Assembly: GCF_010183535.1 (NCBI RefSeq)
Contig: NC_071332.1
Span: 3,224,001-3,288,000, forward strand
DNA: 64,000 nt
Reading direction: 5' to 3'
Origin: Caenorhabditis remanei
Taxonomy: Eukaryota; Nematoda; Chromadorea; Rhabditida; Rhabditidae
Both the position numbers and the translations under genes were made by a program. Shown one piece after another: positions 46,801 to 56,400 of this stretch (its first letter is position 1; every line of letters begins with the position of its first letter). Under the pieces are notes generated by a model. It worked only from the letters and a program-made list of their open reading frames with translations. It was not told the origin of the DNA and searched no databases.

Positions 46801-47842
46801 GCCAACGACGACGCCACGGCCAACGACTCCTAGAACTACGACTACTCCAAGGTGAGGCGATGTTGGTTTTAACTAGTCTAAATCCTTAAAGAGTTAGTAG
46901 ACTAAGATGAGAAAAGAAGACAAAAACTAATGGGAGGGGTTGGGGTTCGAACCCCGGTCGCGAGATTACTGGTCAGAATTCTACCCAGTTGAGCTACCAG
47001 GGGCAAGATCGCTGCTCGCCGGCAAAGGTTGTGATAAATGTTGGCTTCGACAGCGACTGGCTTGGCCACCGCCTGCCGATCCTAGGATCATATGGCTTAC
47101 CCGGTAACAATTCTGACCACTAAAAAAACGACCAGGGTTCGAATCCCAAGTGCCCCTAATAATTTTTGCATTCTTTTTAAAGACCAACCACCACAACCGC
47201 CGCTCCAACAACCACCACAGAAGCGCCAACCACCACTCCAGGCTACGAAGCTGTAGAGGAGCCGGTGAGCTTTTATCCTTTTTTATACTTTTTAAGTCTG
47301 GAGCATTTCAGAAATACGACGAAACCTTCGTCGGCCAGTACTATTACGGACGTCGTGGAGAGGGCGGAAACAACACGTTCCCACTTCCATCTTGCTTCTA
47401 CAACCCATCTGGCTATGTCTGTTGTAATCTTATGCTCAATGAGCTCATGACGACTTCCTTCGAGGAGGTGAAGACTGTGACCAACTTGTGTAATGTCCAC
47501 AGATTCGCCATTAAACTTCAAAAACACTCGGAGAAGATTTTCGATACACAATTCGAGACGATTGTTTCCTATGAAGACTTCTCGCAGAAGATTCATTTTA
47601 AGAAGGATTTGGTTTGCAAGGTCGAGATCGAGGGACGGTCAGTGTCTCCAGGATTCAGGATTCAGGACCAATCACTGTAATGAAAAAATTCTTCCAGATT
47701 CATCTTGGCCTACGCCACACCGGAAGATGTTGAGCAGGAGAAAATCATTCCAACTGTCCCATCCAAGGAGATTCAGAAAGATTCGTTCATTTTGAAGGAG
47801 GAGGTGAAGGCGAAGATTCGGCAGATTGAGAGAGAACTTTAG
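43900..47842 (+). CDS. grd-6: secreted proline/threonine-rich ground-like domain protein (hedgehog-related)
   Basis: Exons: 43900-43966, 45048-45310, 45363-45641, 46052-46534, 46595-46851, 47183-47264, 47312-47637 and 47698-47842. They total 1,902 bp, or 633 residues, all GT-AG and in phase. Residues 1-21 are a signal peptide (MMRYCLVALLVALTADNVYG). Residues 24-203 are Gln/Pro-rich. Residues 204-364 contain repeated PYIEPARP/PYIERP units. Residues 365-476 are Pro/Thr-rich and probably heavily O-glycosylated. Residues about 478-600 form the ground-like domain (LPSCFYNPSGYVCCN, TNLCNVHRFAIKLQKH, FETIVSYEDF, DLVCKVEI, FILAYATP). Family members are cuticle or apical matrix proteins related to hedgehog-like proteins. 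The symbol rests on recalled synteny with PACS and MED27 in C. elegans, not on a search; grl is the alternative. Intron 5 holds a tRNA-derived repeat and introns 1 and 3 hold palindromic repeats. AATAAA follows at 47,906. Confidence 0.87.
44115..45030. repeat. palindromic GTTGTCAACTAC repeats in ground-like intron 1
   Basis: A full copy lies at about 44,121-44,370, with the central stem AGACGCAGAGAAGG...CTTCTCTGCGTCTC. Half copies lie at about 44,537-44,600 and 44,715-44,800, and a CAATAAAGTTGTCAACTAC end at 44,999-45,020. Confidence 0.75.
45707..45957. repeat. palindromic GTTGTCAACTAC repeat in ground-like intron 3
   Basis: Arms TACATTTTTGTAGTTGACAA and TTGTCAACTGCAAAAATGTG flank a GAGAGACGCAGAGAAGGCAG / CTTCTCTGCGTCTCC stem. 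Confidence 0.8.
46932..47157. mobile_element. tRNA-derived inverted repeat (ground-like intron 5)
   Basis: The left half, read on the minus strand (47,005 to 46,932), and the right half, read on the plus strand (about 47,085-47,157), both resemble tRNA. Each has an A-box-like segment (TAGCTCAACTGGGTAGAA; TGGCTTACCCGGTAACAA), the phrase TTCTGACCA near the anticodon arm, and a B box (GGTTCGAACCC; GGTTCGAATCC). Neither folds as a clean functional tRNA. The two halves diverge outward from the centre. A close relative lies at 55,671-55,917. Confidence 0.65.
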
Positions 47843-47905
47843 GCTTAAATGGATGTAAGAAGCGAATAATTTTTGTATATTCTCTGGAAAAAAGTATTAT
47901 GTGTA

Positions 47906-47911
47906 AATAAA
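47906..47911 (+). terminator. poly(A) signal of the ground-like gene
   Basis: AATAAA lies 64 bp after the stop codon. Confidence 0.6.
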
Positions 47912-50531
47912 GATGAGCTTTTCTTTTTTTAGTTTTTACAAGTTCAGAAGGAAAGCAGTAGGAAGCTGTTATATTGATTGTGTAGATCAAAACCAGTGCT
48001 ACACTTTTTTAGTTGATAACTTTTTGATAGCACATCACACTTTTGAGATATCAGCGTTTTCAGCAAAAGCATCATTTTTTCAAGTAAAAAAAAGACTCTC
48101 AATTTTGGCTGTTTCAAAAATTGTTCCTAACTATTTCAACCGTTTCAAATTTACATTAGTTGTGTAGATCAAACATAGCGCTACATTTTTGTAGTTGACA
48201 ATTTTTTGATAACTCCTCACGCTTTCGAGATATGCGCCTTTAAAGATTGAGAGGTGAGAGGGGAGAGGGAGAGAGACGCAGAGAAGGCAGACACCGCCGC
48301 TTCTCTGCGTGTCTCCCTCTCGCGGCGACAGCTACCGAACTTTGGAGACGCATATCTCAGCGGGGTGGAGAGCTATCAAAAAGTTGTCAACTACAAAAAT
48401 GTACATCAAATCTAGATATTTATTTTTGTAGTTGACAATTGTTTGATAACTGTTCTAGATTTTGAGATAAACGCCTTCAGAGCTGATTATCTGATTATCT
48501 TCCAAGTCCCATATCTCAAAAGTATGAAGTGCTATCAAAAAACTACAAATTACAAAAATAAAGACCTATATCAATCTAGACAATTAATATAGCGCTTTCA
48601 ATTAAATATTACATCATCAATGAGTTTGCGGATCACTACCCCTATTAAGCTGCAAGTGTCTAAACAGGATTGCCAATTAACCCATCATCTCTCTAATTTA
48701 ATGACTGTTTCAGATGAGATCATAGTTCATGATGTTTAACATTAACAAGAAGCGGTAACTAATAGGAAATTCCAGAAGATAATAAAATGGAGGAGAAAGG
48801 AAGAACTTGATATGAAGATATGAAGTCTGTACCTTGATTCGTTTTCCTTTTTTTCTCCGATATGAATCACATAAGTTCTGACTGACATAAGAGATTTTGT
48901 CCCCCCTGATAACATCAGATACGAATTAGGAGGAGAGAAAGTAGGAATGATGAAACGCCCGTGAGTGAAAGTAGTGTTGGGGGGAGAGATTATGTGTTAC
49001 ACATGATGGTAAACTTGGAACATGATAATAATACAAAATGTTGTAGTTATCAGGGACTTCCGACTTTTGGATTCTGAAAGAAAATTTGAAAGATTTCTTT
49101 AAATTTGCGTAGTTTCGATAGGAAGGTTGAAATCGATCAGTTTTGAAAACCATCCACATGTAACTTTGCTGAAATTTTTCAGAGCGTTTCGAATTTATAA
49201 TCACTGTGTAGATCCAAACTAGAGCTTCATTTTTATAGTTGACACTTTTTTGATAGCTATTCACGCTTTTGAAACATGCGCCTTTAAAGTCGGTGGAGTA
49301 AGAGAGGAGCCTTTCTTCTCCTTCTGTGATTTACTCCTAGTTTGAAAGCACGTATCTCAAATGCGTAAAAAGGTATTAAACTTTTGTCAACTACAAAAAT
49401 GAAGACTGCCACTTGAGCTATATTTTTCTAGAAAAACTTTTAAAATTGAACAATATCCTGCTATGTTACACACTTTCAAAGTTAATCAATTTTTGAAATT
49501 TGTAACATTTTTTGTAACATTTTTAGATACCTTTTCAAGTTCTCATTATTATAACTGAATGTATTTTGATACTTTTTAAACCCTAAAACGACAAGAAAAG
49601 ACGCAGAGACGCAGAGAATTCAGACACTCTAGCTTCTCTGCGTGCTCTCTTCCCCTCTCACTCCCTGGTACGTACCTTACTATGACGGTAGGTATCTCGA
49701 AAACATGAATAGCTATCGAAAAGTTGTCAACTACAAAAAGGAAGACCTTTACTTGATCTATACGATGGTATTAAATTTTTCTGAAATGAACCAATTTTGA
49801 CTGAGATACATAGTCTCAAACTCCTACAAGTTTTTTGACTGATACGTTTTTAGTTATTTTGAAAAGTATGTAAGTTTTGTTAAAATTGTTTGATTTGCAC
49901 TAAATTTTGATTTTATTTTGATCTAAGCCATCAATAATAGTTGATTCTCTAGCTCATGACTAATATCCTTCTCATTGTTCCCCAAGTTCCCCTTTTCTAT
50001 TTTTTTTTCAAAAAAAAAATAAAAAGTTGGAAACCTAACCCGCAGATTGAGTTTCAAAAGAGTGTATCCCTTTCATCCCAATACCTTCCCCCTGCCTAAG
50101 AAAACGAAACATTTCCAAAATCTGCGTCCCCCTCCAAAAAGTTTCCCTCTTTTCTTCTGCCAACCCCAAAAACGCCCGGGTAATGAACTCTCCCCCACTG
50201 CTCCAATGCGCAAGTCGAAGAAAACGGAAGACGAAAGGGGGCGTGGCCTTCAGACACAACATGCTCTTTTTCTTCCCGAAAAGCTGGCGAAGCGACGAGA
50301 GAAAAAGAGGGAGAGCTCTCATGGGCGGCCCCCTTTCTCGCCCCTCTCTCTGTGCTCCGAGAGCACCACACTTCATCATCGATCGCCAAAACGTCGTCGT
50401 CGTTGTCGTCGTCGTCATGTCTTCCTATGCTATGCCCCATCTTTTCAAATCTTCCCCCTCTTTCTTCCACTTGAACCAATTTATTGTTTATTTTATTAGA
50501 TTCCTTTCGTTTTTCAGATTCTCCATTCAAA
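47912..50531. repeat. intergenic stretch with palindromic repeats
   Basis: No gene is visible. GTTGTCAACTAC family copies lie at about 48,163-48,410 (full), 49,205-49,430 (full, divergent) and 49,600-49,765 (right half with stem), and half copies at 47,981-48,050 and 48,425-48,470. The last 500 bp (50,035-50,530) is pyrimidine-rich and has long overlapping frames on both strands without domains. It is probably the 5' flank of the Ly6-like gene. Confidence 0.6.
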
Positions 50532-53145
50532 ATGCGCTACTATCTACTAATGGTGTTCATGGCGGCTTGCTGCTTTTCAGGTGAGACACTTTTTTGACAA
50601 TCTACCGGAATTTCCGTGGAGCGCGATTGCAGAATCGGCAAATATGGTGCTTAATTTTTTGTATTTTTTGGGGAGCAGATGGTGCATCGAAATAATATGC
50701 ACCATATTCGAGCCGAATATAATTTTTTTAGATATTTATTTCTGGGACCGCACCATATTAGAGTAAACCCAGCATTTTGAGCTAGCACATGGTGCATCGA
50801 CAAATATTTCCCTAAATTTTGGTCCTCTGACAGATCGTTCTGAGATTTTCTCAAGCGATGCACCATATTTGATCCGCATTTTCCTTCCTGGTGACTTTGT
50901 GTCAAAACGATCAATTAATGGTGCATCGCCTCCACCTTCAAACTCTGATAACTTTTTTCATTTGATTCTTATTCAAAATCTGAAAATATATTCGGAATCG
51001 CCAAGTTTTGAGCTTTTCAGCCATATAATTTTCTACTATGAATTTGAATTTTTGGAAAATGAGTTTTTTGGGTCTTTTTGAGCTATAACTCGAGTAAATT
51101 GATGAATGCAAGTATTACCTCGACACAGTTCTTACATCTGCGCTCCACCAAAATGCCCTTTCTCTGAGTCTCTCAATTTCGCACACAATTTTCTTCGGTT
51201 TCGGTGGAGCGCAGTTGTAAGAAGCGTGCCGTGCTAATATAAACATGTACGTAAACATTTTGTTTCAAAATTCAAAAAACTTCTAAAAATTCTACTAAAC
51301 TTTTGTTATTAATAATCGCTCTAATTGCCACAATTCCCATTCTACTGACTCAAAAGGAGCCTAGGTGGAAGAGTTTTTCCGCGCGGCCGTGTAGTCCTCT
51401 CGGACAAGATTCTTGCTCTCTTCAAGGCTATTTTATCCAATATTAACACATTTTTGTGTTTTTTTTTCAATTTTTCGCAATATACATCAAAATTTGTTGA
51501 AAAAATCTTTTCCGAGAGGACTACACGGCAGCATTGGAAAACTCTTCCACCGAACTTTGTTTTGGAGGCGGACCTTAAAACCTCGTGGATCTCGGTTCAC
51601 TGTAATCCTAGAAAAAATCTGAAAACAGATTCAGAATCCGCACGTCTTCAGCTTTTCAATTCTCCAACTTTTTACAATTCTACTATTCCAGAAACGCTCG
51701 CCTCCACGAACTGCACAATCAAAGGCGAGATCTCGTGCTACTCGTGCATGGGTCGTGACATGGAGAATTGCCAGTCGGGATTAACATGCTGTAAAGGAGC
51801 ATGCTTCAAATTAGAGGATATTAGTGAGTGGCGTATTAGTATGCCTTATGCTCAAAAAATATCCATATTTATCCATATATTTTCAGAGCATAACGTTATC
51901 GTGAAGGGATGTGTGAATAATAGAGAGGAGGACGCGTCGATGAAGGTCCGTGAGCTCAATGTGCCACTCTATTGGGCGAACAAGGAGAAGGTTAAAGGTG
52001 AGCAAAAAAAAAGAAGATGGAGGGAAAAAAGGGATATGAAAAACATCAAAAGTCACATAAAATCGAGAATGTGTCGTGTCACCCCCAAGGGACGCATTTT
52101 TTACTTTTTTTTTTGAAATGGAAAACGTTTTGCTTGGTGGGTATGTGCGTGTTGTAGAATTATAGGTTTTCCCATTTGTAGTTGGAAAAAATGCTTCGGA
52201 AAAAATGTGAAAATTGAAAAAGTTGGTTAACTTTGACACTGCTTTCCAGAATCCCGAGTTGTTATAGTATTTCAAATTTATATAGGCTTTGTAGATCAAA
52301 ACTAGCTTAACATTTTTGTAGTTGACAACTTTTTGATAGCTCTTCACCCCGCCGAGATAGACACCTTTGAAGATAGACTTGAACATTACAGTTTTTGAAA
52401 TCGGTGAACTTTGAGCATTCGTAGCTTTTTTGTAAAACATTATTCAGTTTTAAAATTTATATGAAAATGTAGATCGAAGCTAGCTCTATATTTTTGTAGT
52501 TGACAACTTTTTGATAGCTATTCTAGTTTTCAAGATATGCGCCTTGAAACATAGCTAGGGAGAATGAGAGAGGGGAGAGGGCGCAGAGAAACGAGAGTCC
52601 CTTCTCATTTCGCACACTATCTCGCTCTGTTTTGTTTGTTTATCTTTGCAGAGTCATATCTTAAAGCCTAGAATAGCTATCAAAAAACTTTCAACTTCGA
52701 AAATATAGCCCTATTTTTGATCTACATTTTCATCTAAATTTTTAAACTCTGAGATTTTTTTAGTGAGAGTTACATGACCTCAAACTTGAGCTTTTTTCAC
52801 TAGAACGCGAAATGTACTCCTGCTGTAAACGCTCATATCTGAAAGGTGTGAATAGCTATCAAAAAGTTGTCTATTAAAATAATAGAGATCAAGTTGTGAT
52901 CTACTTACTCATGTTAAATTAAAAACAGGAAAATTGATTTTGAGCGAGTTCCAAAGAGTCAAAGTTGCTCAATTTCAATAACCCAAAAAGTGCGATAGAG
53001 CGCGCTTGCATCTGCACCGTCCATCTCTATTTTTCCAGGCGAATCATTCTTCTGCACCGGAAAACACTTCTGCAATCAAACGTCTCGTGTCAGCCTTCTC
53101 GCCTCCTTCCTCTCCGTAGTCTTCGCATTTTTAGTCATCAGATAA
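50532..53145 (+). CDS. Ly6/uPAR-like GPI-anchored protein
   Basis: Exons: 50532-50580, 51692-51823, 51887-51997 and 53039-53145. They total 399 bp, or 132 residues, with matching phases. Residues 1-17 are a signal peptide (MRYYLLMVFMAACCFS). The mature part has ten cysteines in a three-finger pattern: TNC, SCYSC, ENC, LTCC, GAC, KGC, FFC and FCNQT, with the typical Cys-Asn near the end. The C-terminal 18 residues are hydrophobic (VSLLASFLSVVFAFLVIR), as expected for a GPI-attachment signal. It should act at the cell surface; nematode relatives such as ODR-2 are neuronal, but nothing here shows tissue or partner. Introns 1 and 3 are over 1 kb because of repeats. The ATG is the first in frame before the signal peptide. 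Confidence 0.85.
50645..50935. repeat. ATGGTGCATCG motif cluster in Ly6-like intron 1
   Basis: GATGGTGCATCG occurs at about 50,679, 50,789 and 50,919. The inverse ATGCACCATATT is at 50,697 and GATGCACCATATTTG at 50,858. A further copy lies at 54,731. Confidence 0.7.
51113..51565. repeat. inverted repeats in Ly6-like intron 1
   Basis: 51,120-51,235 holds ACAGTTCTTACATCTGCGCTCCACC and its inverse GGTGGAGCGCAGTTGTAAGAAG, separated by about 60 bp; the same pair is near 30,960-31,075. 51,311-51,565 is a short relative of the CTCTCGGAC foldback at 38,325-38,820. Confidence 0.65.
52280..52910. repeat. GTTGTCAACTAC repeats in Ly6-like intron 3
   Basis: A half copy lies at about 52,288-52,370. A full but divergent palindrome lies at 52,470-52,735, with GGGCGCAGAGAAACGAGAG at the centre. 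A right half lies at 52,840-52,905. Confidence 0.65.
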
Positions 53146-53281
53146 CAATTTTTTTCATTTTTTTTTAAATTTTTTCACCCCAATAGGAATTCGTGCTCAC
53201 TGCCTTCTTTAATAATTAGTTTCCATGAAACACAACATTTCCCCCCATTTCTTCTCATTCCTTGCCTTTCGTAACAGATTT

Positions 53282-53287
53282 TATTAA
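53282..53287 (-). terminator. possible poly(A) signal of the DUF229 gene
   Basis: AATAAA on the minus strand lies 138 bp beyond the stop codon, within the 280 bp between two convergent genes. Confidence 0.4.
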
Positions 53288-53424
53288 AATTTCTAATAAC
53301 AAACCCGACACTTTTTTTGTATTTTAAAATGTATAAAATGTAGAACTATAATAATAATGAAACACTTATATATAACAAGAACAAAAAATGACCCGTGTCC
53401 AATAGAAAAAGACGAAGAAACCCA

Positions 53425-56400
53425 TCACTTGGGAATAGCTAAACGAAGACACTGGCACACATCAAAAATGGATACAAAGTGGCACGCCGACGGCGTTTCC
53501 TGAATCATTGGTTCGAAGATTAGCTGACTTGTGCTCTTCTCGACGAATAGTTCCGTTCGGACCAGCATGCTCACTGGCTCCGAGTTTGTGTACGCGCCGG
53601 TGACAGTGAATTCGAAGTTTAGGTACTGAAAAGTGATGTTTTAAAAAATGCAAAAAGATATTGTGATAGGGTGGGGTCGAACGACCGCAGCAAGTTTATC
53701 GGGCGAGCACGCACCCAGTTGCGCCAAATGTGTCGAATGTAAAGCGAAGTGATTTGAATATAAGAATGCGGTGGGCGGCGCTGCCGCCAATCATCGGCAA
53801 CGCCAATTTTCGAAAACTTTCAAGTGTAAAAAATCAAAAAATCAACAAAATCTTTGTTTTTTTCTAGTTTTCTGTGAAGTACTATCTTTTTATTTAGTTT
53901 TTGAAATAGCGATTATGCAAAAATTAATTTTTAGGAATCTTTTTTAGTAAAAATTTTTAAACGAATTTTGAACGTGAATCCCAGTTGTATTTTTGATGAC
54001 GTGGATATCTTTTTTTTCTTTTTTTCGCACTTACATTCAACTCTGCATTCTTCTTATGCCTCTCTTTCATCATTTCCACTGCCGTCGCGTTCTTCTTCGT
54101 TCTCAAACCAAACCTGCTATACGGATTGATAGCCATCTCCTTGAAGTCGGTGCCCGTCTCCAAACTATTCAAATCTACACAATCATCGAGTTTCTCCTCT
54201 TTCAGCCATTTTTTGAGAACATCGAATTGATCCTGTAAATAAATACGGTTGATCTTTTGTGTAGTGAGTCTCCCCCTCCTCCGCTCTCTCTCGCCGCCGC
54301 CGCCCTTCGCTACCTTTATGACGACCACCTGACCTCCTTACGAAACGTGGCCTTGTGGCCTAATGGATAAGGCGTCTGACTTCTAATCAGAAGATTGCAG
54401 GTTCGAGCCCTGCCTGGGTCAAATCTTTTTTCTTTTTTTAATCTTTTGTATTTCAATAAATACTAACTTTTTTCTGCTCAGCAACCTTCTTTTTCTCCAT
54501 TTTTGGCAATGGAACAGTGACATTCGAGACATCTATCATACACATGCAAAAGTTTTCGGCAACGGTGACATCCGGACACATTCGGGTGTTGGGAATAACG
54601 TCGAGAAGACTAATCCCTCGTCCCTCGTCAGCTTTCGCCTTGTTTTCGCCGAGTCGCATGTGAACAAAGTCGTGGAGCATTTTGTGCACATCGAAGTTGC
54701 TGGAAAATAGAATTGTCGGTTTTGAAAATGGTGCATCGACTTTGCTCAGAAAACAGAAATCGACAAAAATCTGATAGTGAGTTTGTTGTCAGTAATAAAA
54801 CACATAACTTCAATTTTAAGAATAAAATTTTAATATAGGTAGATAGCTGACGTCGTGCGAATTCTGAATCTGTTTTCAATTTTGAAATCGGACAAAAATG
54901 AGCTGAGTTGCAGGGGTTTTAGTTTTGTCAAGCTCAAAGTATTGTGGGGACCACCTCCACTAAACCTTGTGCATCTCAGTTCATTTCAGTCCTAGAAAAA
55001 TGTTGAAAATAGATTCAGAATCCTCACGTCTTCAGCTTTCCAGTTATATATATATTTCTAAATTTCAAAATTCCTACTATTCCAGAAATTCTAATCGGAA
55101 AAGTTTTCAATATTACCTCGTCAACTTGAACTTATTATCCAAAAAGTTGCGATACTCCACCGGATATTTTTCCTTGAATCCCGTTGGAAATCTCACAGCC
55201 ATCAGAGGCATTCTCTCCTCAATCCTTCCGTGATATCTCCTTTGAACGGCTCCAATTCGATTTCCATGATCTCCCATTATCACTGACAACGTGTTCTCCA
55301 AGTCGCCATCCAGATGCATCTGGCTGAGACGGTCCGCGAGTTTCTCGTCGAGAATTTCAATAACGAGACCTGCTTCGTGGGTTATTCTGGAATAATTTTC
55401 TCTTTTTATCAGAACCAAAAAAAGTTAGACGCTTACGTCGTGACAAAAGTGAACCCAAAGTGACAGATATCCTTGTAACGATGGGCGAATCGTTTCCAAA
55501 TATTAATGAATTCATTCTGCAATTGCTCTCCGTCACGACATGCCTCATACTTCCATTTCTCGTAAACAGCGAGGTAGTAGACGCGGTAATAGTGGTCTGC
55601 CGGGTTTTCGGTGAATCCTGAATGGGAACTGATAATGTTTCATATATCAGAAAAGAAAACAAAAAATAATAGGAGGGTAGGGGAATCGAACTTTGGTCGC
55701 GAGATTTGTGGTCTGAGTTGTTACCGGGTGAGCCACAGGATCCTAGGATCGGCATTCTGTCTACTTATGCGGCGGCCAGGCAGGTCACCGGCGACTCCCC
55801 ATCGCGTCACATTTATGACAACTTTCTCCGAGCGCCGCGACTTTGCCCATGGTAGCTCAACTGGTTACCACTCTGACCACTAATCTAGCGACCAGGGTTC
55901 GACTCCCAACGCCTCTTATTATTTTTTACTTTCTTTTCTAACACTACTAACCTGGCTGAAACTCGGTTGGCGGGTAGTTAAAGAGTCCCAACGACTTTCC
56001 AGAGATGTCTTCGTTGAAAAGGGTCTCACATCCGTATTCTAAAATGGATTGAGATATAATAGAGATAGAGTAAGATATAATAGATCCAAACTCACTTTCT
56101 TTCATAATTTTCCACAAGAAATTAAGTTTCGTCGGGTCCATCTTATCCTCGGTGGGGAGAATCCAATTGATATTGATATCTCCCGAAGAGTCGAATTTCG
56201 GCTTTTTCAGCGCTTCCTCCATATCACCGACTAGAATTGGAGCAAGATTCACCATTGAGTTATCAGCGACTTTTGTGTATCCATAGAGATAGTGATAGTC
56301 GAGTTTCGCCATCACCTCAACGGTTCTAGGCATGTGCCGGAGAAACATGGTACGGGCGGTCGAATCGAAGCTGGAAATGGGAAATGAGTTAGATAGTTAG

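Noticed and set aside
46932..47005. Functional tRNA gene
   Set aside because: A and B boxes are present, but the arms do not pair as a full cloverleaf; treated as a tRNA-derived repeat.
50035..50584. Long overlapping frames upstream of the Ly6-like gene
   Set aside because: Both strands are open because of pyrimidine bias; the real first exon is the signal peptide at 50,532.
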